Shown here one piece after another: positions 45,148 to 54,023 of a DNA stretch of 64,000 nucleotides. Position 1 is the stretch's first letter, and each line of letters starts with the position of its first letter. The position numbers and the translations under genes were made by a program. A model generated the notes under the pieces. It searched no databases, was not told the origin of the DNA, and saw nothing but the letters and a program-made list of their open reading frames with translations. Location of the stretch: assembly GCA_963816435.1 (NCBI GenBank), contig CAWFKS010000020.1, positions 1 to 64,000 of the forward strand, written 5' to 3'. Origin of the DNA: CAWFKS01 sp963816435. GTDB lineage: Bacteria > Pseudomonadota > Alphaproteobacteria > Rhizobiales > Rhizobiaceae.

Positions 45148-45354
45148 GGAGTGGTTCCCGTTGAGATGCGTGGCCGCGCCTGGCGGCGCCGGGCCTGTCG
45201 GGGCGGCACTATTAGCAGGAATGAAGTGCCGGACAAGTCCACGCCGGGGACGAGGCTCGGCACGAACCGCAGCGTTCAATCGATTGCGGGTTGCCCGCGC
45301 GCTAGGCGTGTATAGACTCCGGCAGCCTGCTTTTCCCACCGGTGAGATATTCCC

Positions 45355-46287
45355 TTGCAGCGTCCGACCCGAGCCTCTTCCAGGTTTCTTCCTTGGCGGC
45401 ATGGAGCCGCCCGCCATTTCGCCGCGCTGGCGGCGGCGGCGCTTGTCGTTCTTGCCGCCGTTCCGCCCGCTGCCGCGCAATATGCCTGGAGCGCCATCGA
45501 CAACGAGGCCGCGGCGACCCTGCCCACGCCGGAAGGTGACGCCGACTTCGTGCTCGGCGCGAAACTGGCCTGCGCCGAGCAGAAATGGACGCTGTCGCTC
45601 GACACCGCCGCCGGCGCGCTGCTGCCGGCCTCGGGCGACGCGACGCTGTCGATCGACGGCAGCGACGACGTTTCGTCCACCTATACGACCAGCCCCGGCG
45701 CGGTGGTCATCCCGGTTCCGCGCGAGGCGATCCAGCCTCTGCAGCAGCGGCTGCGCCTCGAGATCGCGTTGTCGGGCATCGAGGGCACGGCGCGGTTTTC
45801 GCTGCGCGGCTCGAAGAGCGCGATTGGTGCGGTGCAGCAAATGTGCACGCCGCGCGTCGTGGCGGGCTTCAACAAGGTCGTGCTGACGCCCTATTCGTCC
45901 TATCTGAACCTCGCCCGACAGCTGCGCGCCGACGACATCAAGGCCTTCGCCAGCGCCACCAGCTCGCAGCCGGAAGTCACCGCGGCGATGCTCGACCTGC
46001 CGCAAAACCGCCGGCTGCTTTTCGCGCAACTATGCGGATCTTATTGGTATTTCGGCGAATCCGGCTGCAACGTCACCGGCTACGCGCAGGAGGGCGACGG
46101 CGACTGGACGCAGGTCTACGACGCGGAAGGAATGTTCCTTTTCGTCGATCCGGAAAAGGGAAAAAACGGCTGGCCGGACATCACCGGCATACCGCTGCAG
46201 GACGGCTACGACGAGCTGCACTGGACCTGGAGCGACGGCCGCTACGCCTTCGAGGGTCCGGCGGAAGTCGTGGGCCAGGGCGACTAA
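45355..46287 (+). CDS. DUF1176 domain-containing exported protein
   Basis: A 310-residue protein with a signal sequence (GAARHFAALAAAALVVLAAV, cleavage near PPAAAQ). DUF1176-like features: CAEQKWTLSLDTAAG, then AQLCGSYWYFGESGCNVTGYA and DELHWTWSDGRYAFEGPA near the end. The start is a TTG at 45355 with GGTGAG before it; no better in-frame start exists. Role unknown. The LysE-family gene follows 4 bases later, so the two are co-transcribed. Confidence 0.8.
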   Translation: MQRPTRASSRFLPWRHGAARHFAALAAAALVVLAAVPPAAAQYAWSAIDNEAAATLPTPEGDADFVLGAKLACAEQKWTLSLDTAAGALLPASGDATLSIDGSDDVSSTYTTSPGAVVIPVPREAIQPLQQRLRLEIALSGIEGTARFSLRGSKSAIGAVQQMCTPRVVAGFNKVVLTPYSSYLNLARQLRADDIKAFASATSSQPEVTAAMLDLPQNRRLLFAQLCGSYWYFGESGCNVTGYAQEGDGDWTQVYDAEGMFLFVDPEKGKNGWPDITGIPLQDGYDELHWTWSDGRYAFEGPAEVVGQGD

Positions 46288-46291
46288 CCCC

Positions 46292-46933
46292 ATGAATTTC
46301 CTGCCGGATTTTGCGACCTTCGTGCAGTTCGCGCTGGCGACCTTCGTCATCGCGATCACGCCCGGGCCGGACATGACGCTGTTCGTCGGCCGCGCCCTTT
46401 CGGACGGCCGCGCGGCGGGACTGGCCTGCATGTTCGGCGCCATGACCGGCGTGGTTATCCACACCACGATGGTCGCGCTCGGCCTGTCGGCGCTGATCGT
46501 CGCCTCGCCGGAGGCCTTCCTGGTGCTGAAGGTGTTCGGCGCCGGCTACCTCGTCTGGCTGGCCATCCAGGCGATCCGCCACGGCTCGGCGTTTTCGCCC
46601 GAGGCCAAGCAGAAGACCGGCCGCTCGCTGCGCCGGCAATGGGCGACCGGGCTCGGCATCAACATGCTGAACCCGAAGATCATATTGTTTTTCATGACGT
46701 TTCTGCCGCAGTTCGTCGACGCCCACGACCCGCACGCGCCGGCGAAACTGTTCATCCTTGGCCTGAGCTTCATCCCGCTGTCGCTGCCGATCACCACGCC
46801 GATGGTGATCGCGGCCGACCGGTTCGCGGCACTTTTGAAGAAGAGCCCGCGCCTGACGCGCGCCGCCGACTACCTGTTCGCCGGCGTGTTTTCCGCCTTC
46901 GCGCTGAAGATCATCACCGCCCAGGCGCGCTAG
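46292..46933 (+). CDS. LysE-family translocator
   Basis: A 213-residue membrane exporter with six hydrophobic segments: ITPGPDMTLFVGRALSDGRAAG (the LysE/RhtB signature), TTMVALGLSALIVASPEAFL, GINMLNPKIILFFMTFLPQF. LysE/RhtB proteins export amino acids or related metabolites. The exported compound is not evident. It follows the DUF1176 gene by 4 bases. Confidence 0.92.
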   Translation: MNFLPDFATFVQFALATFVIAITPGPDMTLFVGRALSDGRAAGLACMFGAMTGVVIHTTMVALGLSALIVASPEAFLVLKVFGAGYLVWLAIQAIRHGSAFSPEAKQKTGRSLRRQWATGLGINMLNPKIILFFMTFLPQFVDAHDPHAPAKLFILGLSFIPLSLPITTPMVIAADRFAALLKKSPRLTRAADYLFAGVFSAFALKIITAQAR

Positions 46934-47084
46934 AACCGGGGATAGCGGCTTTCGCCGAAACGGGGATAGCGCAGGCCGCCCGCCCGAACTGAATCGCCAG
47001 GACCGCTTTGCGAATCAGACACTTGCGGGGGGTCCGCCCGCGCGAGGCGGCGGAATTTGTCAACAAGCCGGATACAGGGTGCGA

Positions 47085-47104
47085 AAGCGCGCGTTTTCGC
47101 GCGC
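47085..47104 (-). terminator. Hairpin after rlmN
   Basis: On the minus strand GCGCGCG-AAAA-CGCGCGC is a 7-bp perfect stem 3 bases beyond the rlmN stop, followed by TTTCGC. It probably ends the rlmN transcript. Confidence 0.6.
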
Positions 47105-47106
47105 CC

Positions 47107-48337
47107 TCAGGCCTCGCCGTGGCCCGAAATCATCATCGCCTCGAGCGCCAGCCGCTCCGACTTCTTCATGCGCTCCGATTCCGACTTGAGCTGGCCGCAG
47201 GCGGCGAAGATGTCGCGGCCGCGCGGCGTGCGGATCGGCGAGGCGTAGCCGGCCTGGTTGACGTAGTCGGCGAACTTTTCGATCTGCTCCCAGTCCGAGC
47301 ACTGGTAGTTGGAACCCGGCCACGGGTTGAACGGGATCAGGTTGATCTTGGCGGGGATACCGCGCAACAGCCGCACCAGCTCCTTGGCGTCCTGCATGCT
47401 AGTCGTTGACGTCCTTCAGCATCACGTATTCGAAGGTGATGCGCCGCGCGTTCGACAGGCCGGGATAGGCGCGGCAGGCGTCGAGAAGCTCTTTGAGCGG
47501 ATACTTCTTGTTGATCGGCACCAGCATGTCGCGCAGATCGTCGCGCACGGCATGCAGCGAGATCGCCAGCATGACGCCGATCTCCTCGCCGGTGCGGTAG
47601 ATCTCCGGCACCACGCCCGAGGTCGACAGCGTGATGCGCCGCTTCGACAGCGACAGGCCCTCGCCGTCGGAGGCGATCAGCAGCGCCTTCTTGACCTCCT
47701 CGAAATTGTAGAGCGGCTCGCCCATGCCCATCATCACGATGTTGGACACCTTGCGGCCTTCCGCCGGCACGATCGCGCCGTCGGGCGTATCGCGGTCGGG
47801 AAAATCGCCGAGCCGGTCGCGGGCGGTCAGCAACTGCGCGAGGATTTCCTCGGCGGTCAGGTTGCGCACCAGCTTCTGCGTGCCGGTGTGGCAGAACGAG
47901 CAGGTGAGCGTGCAGCCGACCTGCGAGGAGACGCACAGCGTCCCGCGCCCCTCCTCGGGAATGTAGACGGTCTCGATCTCGACCGGCCGCCCGGCGCCGC
48001 GCGGCGGAAAGCGGAACAGCCACTTGCGGGTGCCGTCGTTGGAGATCTGCTCCTCGACGATCTGAGGCCGCGCGATCGTGAAGCGGGAAGACAGCCCGGC
48101 GCGCAGATCCTTCGAGATGTTGCGCATGTCGGCGAAGTCGGAAACGCCGCGCACGTAGAGCCAGTGCCAGAGCTGCCGCGAGCGCATCTTCACCTGCCGC
48201 TCCGGCACGCCGGCATCGGCGAGCGCGGCGGCAAGCTCGTCGCGGCTCATGCCGATCAGCGACGGCTTCGCCGCCGCGGCAACGGGCGAAGCCGGCCGGC
48301 TGGCGGCGCGTTCGGTAAGGTCGAGCGTGACGGTCAT
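47107..48337 (-). pseudogene. rlmN: 23S rRNA (adenine-2503-C2) methyltransferase RlmN, frameshifted
   Basis: The first 312 codons (48337-47399) hold the radical-SAM domain with CTLTCSFC, VSNIVMMGMGEPLYN and SLHAVRDDLRDMLVP, ending ITFEYVMLKDVND. The rest (47397-47107) continues in the next frame with LVRLLRGIPAKINLIPFNPW and the C-terminal RTPRGRDIFAACGQL carrying the catalytic Cys. A single extra T at about 47401 (GAC-T-AGC) creates the stop; without it the protein is 409 residues, the family length. rlmN is near-universal, so an error in the consensus is the likeliest cause. Confidence 0.88.
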
Positions 48338-48439
48338 GACATCTGCAAATAATGTCGGGCCGGCGAAAACGCCAGCCCGTAAAGGTTTTCGCGATTTGCG
48401 AGGCGCCGCACCCCGTCCGTCAGGACCGGGTGCGATCCG

Positions 48440-48469
48440 CCGCTACTTGCACTGCCGCTACTTGCACTG
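48440..48469. repeat. 15-bp tandem duplication at the IalB-like stop codon
   Basis: CCGCTACTTGCACTG occurs twice in a row (48440-48454, 48455-48469). It duplicates the stop codon and the last residues of the IalB-like gene, so a second in-frame TAG lies five codons after the first. A local slippage event. Confidence 0.85.
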
Positions 48470-48961
48470 GTTGATGGAATCGAGCGCGGCGGTGATGCCG
48501 CGCAGCGAGAAGGTGTATTTGGTGTCGTTGCCGCGGCCCGACACCGCCTTCACCGTCATGTCCATGCCGCCCTTCATGGCCGCCACCAGCTTCGGCTCCT
48601 GCGAGGCGTCTTCCAGCCAGGCAGACTTGCCGCGCGTGAACATGGAGAAGGTCTGGTTGCCGACGATGACGGAGACCTTGGAATCCTTCTTCATGTCGTA
48701 GGAGGTGATGAACTGCGGCTCGAACGAGCCCGCCTTGCCGGGCTTCTGGCTGACGAAGAAATAGATGTCGCCATGATCGAGATTCGTCGGCTCCTTGAGC
48801 GTCGGAACGGTCAGCACGTAGCAGACCTTGCCGCTGTCGGCGTTGTAGGAATAGGTGCCCCATGCGTTGTGCCGGGCGATCTGGACGGCCGCCTCGGCAT
48901 AGGACGGTGTGGTCAGCGCGAGCGCGCAAAGGCACGCCAATGTCGAAATCAGTCCTCGCAT
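48458..48961 (-). CDS. Invasion-associated locus B (IalB) family protein
   Basis: A 167-residue exported protein with signal peptide MRGLISTLACLCALALTTP (cleavage near YAEAA). The mature part has WGTYSYNADSGKVCYVLTVP, DHGDIYFFVSQKP, and the C-terminal TFSLRGITAALDSINQCK with two cysteines placed to form a disulfide. This is the IalB family, periplasmic proteins of unknown action first described in Bartonella. It sits upstream of rlmN, as in related Rhizobiales. Confidence 0.85.
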   Translation of the reverse strand: MRGLISTLACLCALALTTPSYAEAAVQIARHNAWGTYSYNADSGKVCYVLTVPTLKEPTNLDHGDIYFFVSQKPGKAGSFEPQFITSYDMKKDSKVSVIVGNQTFSMFTRGKSAWLEDASQEPKLVAAMKGGMDMTVKAVSGRGNDTKYTFSLRGITAALDSINQCK

Positions 48962-49223
48962 CGTGTTCTTGCTGTCCTTCGTGCCATGCGTGAAAGCCGG
49001 GGAGCTTTTGGCCCCCGGCGACAGGAAGCTTCATTTTGATTTAATCAGGGTTACCAAACGGTGAACCTCCCGCGCGGGCCCCGATCTCATCTTCTCTTCG
49101 CCAGTGGCGCGCGGTCTCGTCCCTCGAAAAGCGCGGCGCCTTCAAGGGTTCAAGAACACGAAAACGGCAAGAGTTTGACTCTTTTCGTGAGGTGCGGGCG
49201 GGTCCGCAGGCTGTCGGAGCGGC

Positions 49224-49616
49224 TTACGCGGCGTCCGAAAGCGCCTCGCGGGCGGCGGCGCGGTGCGCCTCGGTGATGTGCGGGGCGAGCGAGGAGAGAG
49301 CGGCCGTCAGCACCGCGAAATCGTCGCCGAAGCCGATGCCGAGAAGGAAATCGGGGATGATGTCGGTGGGCAGCACGAAATAGGCGAGCGCGGCCAAAAG
49401 CGTGGCGCGCACCCGCACCGGCGTGCGGCGGTCGAGCGCGCAGTAATAGGCGGCGACCACCTCGTCCATGAACGGGATCTGCCTGGCCGCCCGCTTGGCG
49501 GTGCGCCAGAAGCGCGCCCGCACGCGGCTTTCGCGGCGCGCCTGCTCTTCCGCGCCGACGGGCGCGAGGATTTCGCCGATCCTGGCGTCGTCGAGTGGTT
49601 CGCTCATCTCGCTCAT
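49224..49616 (-). CDS. YkvA family protein (DUF1232)
   Basis: A 130-residue protein. The DUF1232 core lies at about 60-115: AYYCALDRRTPVRVRATLLA, then ALAYFVLPTDIIPDFLLGIG with the DxIPD motif, FGDDFAVLTAALSSL. It has one or two membrane-inserting helices. Function unknown; found in many bacteria. The start is uncertain among three close ATGs; I chose 49616. Confidence 0.85.
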   Translation of the reverse strand: MSEMSEPLDDARIGEILAPVGAEEQARRESRVRARFWRTAKRAARQIPFMDEVVAAYYCALDRRTPVRVRATLLAALAYFVLPTDIIPDFLLGIGFGDDFAVLTAALSSLAPHITEAHRAAAREALSDAA

Positions 49617-49691
49617 GGGGCGTGTTCCGGCATCCGTTCCGCGTGTCATGGATATTATCTGGGTCCGCCGCGCTGTCCGCGCAAGACGAAC

Positions 49692-49988
49692 TCAGATGCC
49701 GGCATATTTGTTCATCTTGCCCGCCAGCTCGAAATCGAGCTCGGTCAGCCCGCCGGCCGAATGGGTGGTGAGCGTCACGTCCACGGTCTTGTAGACGTTC
49801 GACCATTCGGGATGGTGGTCCATCTTTTCGGCCGCCAGCGCGCAGCGGGTCATGAAGCCGAAGGCCTGGGAAAAATTCCTGAAGGTGAACACGCGGCGGA
49901 TCGAAGCGCCGTCGCCGGCCAGCTCCCAGCCTTCGAGGGCGGAGAGGCGGTCGGTCACTTCGTCGGGGGAGAGTTTTTCGCGGGACAT
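49692..49988 (-). CDS. Pterin-4a-carbinolamine dehydratase (4a-hydroxytetrahydrobiopterin dehydratase)
   Basis: A 98-residue protein with the full catalytic signature EKMDHHPEWSNVYKTVDVTL, which includes the three-histidine/proline core, and the earlier RVFTFRNFSQAFGFMTRCA. It dehydrates 4a-hydroxytetrahydropterin to recycle the cofactor of aromatic amino acid hydroxylases. Good ribosome binding site (AAGGAGCC) before ATG 49988. No phenylalanine hydroxylase is nearby. Confidence 0.93.
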   Translation of the reverse strand: MSREKLSPDEVTDRLSALEGWELAGDGASIRRVFTFRNFSQAFGFMTRCALAAEKMDHHPEWSNVYKTVDVTLTTHSAGGLTELDFELAGKMNKYAGI

Positions 49989-50341
49989 GGAGGGCTCCTT
50001 GGATGGCGCAAACGGAGAGGGGATTCACAAGCGAAAGCGGCGGTGTTAAAACACCGCCGCTCCATTCTAGCTAGGGGCCCACCTTGGGGCTCTGCGACCG
50101 GCCGGTCGCGGAGCCCCTTCGTTTATCCCGCGCCGCGTCCGTGGGCCGTGACCGCGGCTGGGGCGACCCTCCTGAGCATGACGCCCTCCTTTCCCGAGCA
50201 CCGGCTCGTGCGCAGCATCTGCGCATATCGGAGCGATTCGCGCAAGCCTCCCTGAACTGCGTTGGAGAACTGTCGGCAGGAATTTCTGTTGAAACCTGAA
50301 CTGGACTCGAATATCCTGTTCTGCATGACAGGAGGGTGATC
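49989..50341. other. Intergenic region with two hairpins, before an AT-richer gene
   Basis: 353 bases. Hairpin 1 (50036-50062): AGCGGCGGTGTT / AACACCGCCGCT. Hairpin 2 (50084-50116): GGGGCTC...GAGCCCC with inner GCGACCGGCCGGTCGC. Beyond them the base composition shifts toward AT as the unknown gene at 50342 is approached. No other gene is evident. Confidence 0.55.
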
Positions 50342-51121
50342 ATGGCCGACGAAGCGACAACCCGGTTCCCGTTTATCAATCTCGAAAAGGCCCTTCCGAA
50401 GGCCAAGCAAATATTTGACGGTGATCGATCAGGAAAGGCAATGCCAGTTGCGACCGCGTTCGAACTGTGGGGCTATAGCCCGAAAAGCTCTGGCGGATTT
50501 CAAACCGTTGGTGCGCTGAAATACTACGGACTATTGGAAGACGAGGGCGCCAGCAATGACCGAAAGGTCAAATTAACGGAGCAGGCGCGCCACTATTTTC
50601 TGGATGAACGAGATGACACCCGCGCCGCAATGCTAGCTGATTTTGCACTGCGCCCGGCCTTGTTTCGATCGCTTTGGAAACGAGACAAGTGGTGTGAAGG
50701 TGTTCCCGCAGACACGGTTGCACGAAGCCACCTCAAGCTGCAACGTCATCTGAACGATCAGTCGGCCCGCTCGGCGCTCGCCATCTTCAAGGAAAACATT
50801 CAGTTCGCAGGCCTGACTGCTGGCGTAGTTCCGGCAGACCCTTTCGAGCAGCCTGCTGATCCCGAGCCATTTCGCAAGGGTCCAGAAGATGCAGACGACG
50901 CCACGGTCCAACCGGAGATAAGAGCTAATTCTGATCGCTTTGCGTCTTCACCTCCTACGCCGAGCAGGGATTCTCCGGTGGATGCGCGCGTCTCTGGCGA
51001 TCGCGTCATCATAAGCGCCAACGTTGATCTGAAGGGGCTGCGCCGCCTCAAGAAACAAATCAACCTGCTTGAGCAGATACTGATGTTGGAGGACGACGAA
51101 GACACCGGGTGGGCCGGATAG
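50342..51121 (+). CDS. Hypothetical protein, winged-helix-like N-terminus (259 aa)
   Basis: A 259-residue protein, visibly AT-richer than its neighbours and with different codon use. The N-terminal part (about 10-120) has a helix-rich pattern, FPFINLEKALPKAKQIF, SGGFQTVGALKYYGLLED, LTEQARHYFLDERDD, resembling a winged-helix domain. A disordered linker (about 165-215) leads to a C-terminal segment (SGDRVIISANVDLKGLRRL, then a coil KKQINLLEQIL). I recognise the N-terminal layout from unassigned genes on mobile islands but know no function. GGAGGG five bases before ATG 50342 sets the start. Probably horizontally acquired. Confidence 0.6.
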   Translation: MADEATTRFPFINLEKALPKAKQIFDGDRSGKAMPVATAFELWGYSPKSSGGFQTVGALKYYGLLEDEGASNDRKVKLTEQARHYFLDERDDTRAAMLADFALRPALFRSLWKRDKWCEGVPADTVARSHLKLQRHLNDQSARSALAIFKENIQFAGLTAGVVPADPFEQPADPEPFRKGPEDADDATVQPEIRANSDRFASSPPTPSRDSPVDARVSGDRVIISANVDLKGLRRLKKQINLLEQILMLEDDEDTGWAG

Positions 51122-51449
51122 GCATGAACGGGGTTCAGCAAGCCTTGCGCGATTTCCAAACGGAGGTCGGGGAGGGCCGATAGGCGTGAGCCCCACCTTG
51201 CCTCCGCTCCCACCACGCCGTAAGAAATCGCCGCCGAAAAAGACATGGCCGGTTTGGTGAGTCCGGCCACTTCCACGACTGGAAGCCTGTCCCCGCTCGC
51301 TTGCGGGAGACCCGCGGCCGGACAGACTGGCACGAGCCAGCCTGCCGGCGGGTCTTTGGCGCTCTTGACGAAAAGCTCCTCCGCCGGCACGATGGCTGCG
51401 CCAAACAAAACCCTGTCCGAACCCGAAACCTTTGGACAGGAGAACCGAC
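51122..51449. other. Intergenic region before the VOC gene
   Basis: 328 bases between two plus-strand genes. It has no convincing frame. The only clear element is the inverted repeat CCTGTCC / GGACAGG at 51412-51440, which overlaps the ribosome binding site of the next gene. Confidence 0.5.
51412..51440 (+). promoter_or_regulatory. Hairpin over the ribosome binding site of the VOC gene
   Basis: CCTGTCC at 51412-51418 and GGACAGG at 51434-51440 form a 7-bp stem; the Shine-Dalgarno AGGAG occupies 51438-51442, so its first bases are paired. Opening the hairpin would expose it. A possible translational switch or mere coincidence. Confidence 0.4.
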
Positions 51450-51827
51450 ATGCATCTCAACCACCTCAACCTCGTCACGCCGGACGTCGCCGCGCTCGCG
51501 GCGTTCTTCCGGCGCTTCTTCGGCTTCGAGCTCGCCGCCATGAGGGGCGCCGACGCCTTCGCGCTGCTGCGCGGGGCCGACGGCTTCACGCTCAGCCTGA
51601 TGAAGCCGGGCAAGGCCGAACAGGCGGCCTATCCCGAAAACTTCCATGTCGGGTTCTTCGTCGAGACGCCCGAGAGCGTGCGCGCCAAACACGCCGAGCT
51701 TTCCGAGGCCGGTCTTGCGCCCGGCGAGGTGCAGGAACTCGGGCGCGCCGGCAGCGTCATGACGACGTTCTACTGCAAGGCGCCGGGCGGGCTGCTGGTG
51801 GAGGTCGCGTCCACGGCCGAGGGGTAG
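51450..51827 (+). CDS. VOC (glyoxalase/bleomycin-resistance) family protein
   Basis: A 125-residue protein with the VOC pattern: MHLNHLNLVTPDVAALAAFF, then RRFFGFEL, FHVGFFVETPESVRAKHAEL, and a final GLLVEVAS with the metal-ligand Glu. It is a single-domain glyoxalase-fold enzyme, perhaps a dioxygenase, isomerase or resistance protein; the substrate is unclear. The start follows AGGAG. Confidence 0.88.
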   Translation: MHLNHLNLVTPDVAALAAFFRRFFGFELAAMRGADAFALLRGADGFTLSLMKPGKAEQAAYPENFHVGFFVETPESVRAKHAELSEAGLAPGEVQELGRAGSVMTTFYCKAPGGLLVEVASTAEG

Positions 51828-51831
51828 GCCG

Positions 51832-51889
51832 GAGCGGTTCGTCGTTTCGCGGAATCGACGAACCGCACCACGCACTTGTTTTCAGCGCA
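51832..51889 (-). repeat. Two-hairpin intergenic repeat, copy R3 (second hairpin only)
   Basis: On the minus strand it reads GCGCTGAAAACAAG followed by the hairpin GCGGTTCGTCG-ATTCC...GAA-CGACGAACCGC. Compared with R2 the arms differ at several positions (ATCG/CGAT becomes GTCG/CGAC), always on both sides, so pairing is kept. It overlaps the thpR stop; the first hairpin is missing. Confidence 0.7.
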
Positions 51890-52476
51890 TCATCCGCGAG
51901 AAATCGGCCGGGCTTTCGGCGTAGTGGATGCCGCGGGCGGCATCGGAAAGCGGCCAGGCCTCCTCGATGATGTAGGGGCCGCCGCCGACCGATTCCTTCG
52001 CCGACATCAAGCACGAAGCGGCCGACCTTGAACGGGCCGGCGTAGAAATTGCCGCGGCCGGAAAGGTAGCGGGCGACCTCCTGCGGGCTGGAGTTCCTGA
52101 GCCGCGCCAGCGTGACGTGCGGGGTGAACTTTCGCGGGTCCGGCGGCAGGCCGAGGCGCTGGCAGATGCGCTCGATCTCGCCCTGCAGCGCGGTCAGGTC
52201 CGGCGAGGCGGCCACCCCCGCCCACACCGCGTGCGGCTTCTTCTGGCCGAAGGCGCCGACGCCCGACAGCGCCATCTGGAAGGCCGGGCGGCGCACCCGG
52301 TCGAGCGCGTTGGCGATTTCGTCGGCGACATGGCCTTCGACGTCTCCGATGAAGCGCAGCGTGAGGTGGTAGTTCTCGACGTCGACCCAGCGGGCGCCGG
52401 GCAGGCCGCCCCTGAGCAGGGAGAGCGACAGGGCGGCGTCGCGCGGTATCTCGAGGGCGGTGAATAGTCTGGGCAT
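51882..52476 (-). pseudogene. thpR: RNA 2',3'-cyclic phosphodiesterase ThpR, frameshifted
   Basis: The main frame carries both H-x-T motifs of the 2H family: YHLTLRFIG and TPHVTLARL. It follows the family to KVGRFVL near 52012 and then goes out of phase. In the next frame the expected ending appears: MSAKESVGGGPYIIEEAWPL and ...SRMMR. Removing one base at about 52008 joins them into 197 residues, the usual length. The last codons come from the R3 repeat. It hydrolyses 2',3'-cyclic phosphates on RNA. Confidence 0.85.
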
Positions 52477-52514
52477 TGCTACCTCCTCGAATCGACTACC
52501 TGAACGTCAGCGAA

Positions 52515-53245
52515 TCATCGTTTGGCGGCAGGGGCAAGCGCTTTGTCCGCCGCCCCGTCGGAGGTCTTGCCGGCGGCCTGGTTTTCGAGACTGCCGTCGG
52601 CCGCCTGCCGCGCGGCCAGTTCCTTCTCCATCACCGGCAGCATGCCTTCCACCATGCGCGCCACGCCCTTGGCGTTCGGGTGCATGCCGTCGGCAAGCTG
52701 CAGCGAGGGATGGGCGGCCACCCCGTCGAGGAAGAACGGGTAGAGGGTGAGGCCGTATTCTTGCGCCAGGTCGGGGAAGATCGCGTCGAAGGCCTGCGTG
52801 TATTGCTGGCCCCATGCTGGGCGCGGCCAGCATGCCGGCGAGCACCACGTCGATGCCGCGCTCCTGCAGCCGCTCGATCATCTCGGCGAGGTTCTTCCGG
52901 GTGAGCGCGGGGTCGAGGCCGCGCAGCATGTCGTTGGCGCCGAGCTCGAGGATGACCATTTCGCGTGCCGTCGGGCACCGACCAGTCGAGCCGCGTCAGC
53001 CCGCCCGACGTGGTGTCGCCGGACACGCCGGCATTGGCGATCACGACATCGTGACCGCGCGCCTGCAGCGCCGCCTGCAGCTGTTCGGGGAAGGACTGGC
53101 CGGGCGCCAGCTGGTATCCGGCCATCAGGCTGTCGCCGAAACCGACGATCCTGTAGGGCTCGGCAAGCGCCGCCGATGCCGCAAGCGTTGCCGCGGCAAG
53201 TGCGAACGCAAGGGCGGCGGCGGCCCGCAACTGTTTGAAACGCAT
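52515..53245 (-). pseudogene. SGNH-hydrolase arylesterase, two frameshifts
   Basis: Three frames together give a 242-residue exported esterase of the TesA/arylesterase type. Part 1: signal peptide and block I, RIVGFGDSLMAGYQL, with the active-site Ser. Part 2: VILELGANDMLRGLDP with the block III Gly/Asn. Part 3: LADGMHPNAKGVARMV with the catalytic Asp-His. Breaks are at about 52962 and in the C4 run 52810-52813 (one C fewer gives MGQQYTQAFD). Both are consistent with extra bases. It is divergent from the ABC exporter genes, as tesA is in many proteobacteria. Confidence 0.85.
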
Positions 53246-53312
53246 CGAACCCTACCCATATCTGGGCGGCCGACATCGCCGCCTGTCTCCCCCAATATAG
53301 GAGCCGTCTCCC

Positions 53313-54023
53313 GTGACAGAACCCGTCATCGAGCTGCGGGACGTTTCGCTGACGCTCGGCCACGGCGCCTCGACCGTGCACGTGCTGAAGCAGGTCAGCC
53401 TCCAGGTGCCCGCCGGCGAGGCGACCGGCATCGTCGGGCCGTCGGGCTCGGGCAAGACGACGCTTCTGATGGTGGTCGCCGGGCTGGAGCGGGTCGACAG
53501 CGGCACGGTGACGATCGCCGGGCAGAAGCTGAACGGCCAGAGCGAGGACAAGGTGGCGGCGTTTCGCGGCCGCAACATCGGCATCGTCTTCCAGTCCTTC
53601 CACCTGATTCCCAACATGACGGCGCTCGAAAACGTCGCCGTGCCGCTGGAGCTCGCCGGCCGCGCCGACGCCTTCGCGGTGGCCGAGGCCGAGCTCGCCG
53701 CCGTCGGGCTGGCCGACCGGCTGACGCACTATCCCGGCGAACTGTCGGGCGGCGAGCAGCAGCGCGTGGCGATCGCCCGGGCGCTGGCGCCGCAGCCGAG
53801 GCTCCTCGTCGCCGACGAGCCGACCGGCAATCTCGACCAGGCGACCGGCCGGCAGATCGCCGACCTGTTGTTCCAGAAGGCCGGCGAGCGCGGCATGACG
53901 CTGCTGCTGGTCACCCACGACGCCACGCTCGCCGCCCGCTGCGCCCGCCAGGTGTCGATGCGCTCCGGCCGCATCGAGGCGGACGCGGCAGAGGCGGGAG
54001 CGAAGGCGGTGGCGGGCCTGTGA
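53313..54023 (+). CDS. ABC transporter ATP-binding protein (LolD/MacB type)
   Basis: A 236-residue ATPase: Walker A GPSGSGKTTL, Q-loop FQSFHLIPNMTALENV, signature LSGGEQQRVAIARAL, Walker B LLVADEPTGNLD and H-loop THDATLAARC. The fold is that of LolD/FtsE-like ATPases that drive FtsX-type permeases. Its stop overlaps the GTG start of the permease. The pair sits divergent from an SGNH esterase gene, the usual YbbA-YbbP next to tesA. Confidence 0.95.
   Translation: MTEPVIELRDVSLTLGHGASTVHVLKQVSLQVPAGEATGIVGPSGSGKTTLLMVVAGLERVDSGTVTIAGQKLNGQSEDKVAAFRGRNIGIVFQSFHLIPNMTALENVAVPLELAGRADAFAVAEAELAAVGLADRLTHYPGELSGGEQQRVAIARALAPQPRLLVADEPTGNLDQATGRQIADLLFQKAGERGMTLLLVTHDATLAARCARQVSMRSGRIEADAAEAGAKAVAGL

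Noticed and set aside
49035..49062. A CtrA-like site (TTAA...TTAC) upstream of the IalB-like gene
   Set aside because: The half-sites are 6 bases apart rather than 7, and the second half departs from TTAA; a chance AT-rich string is as likely.
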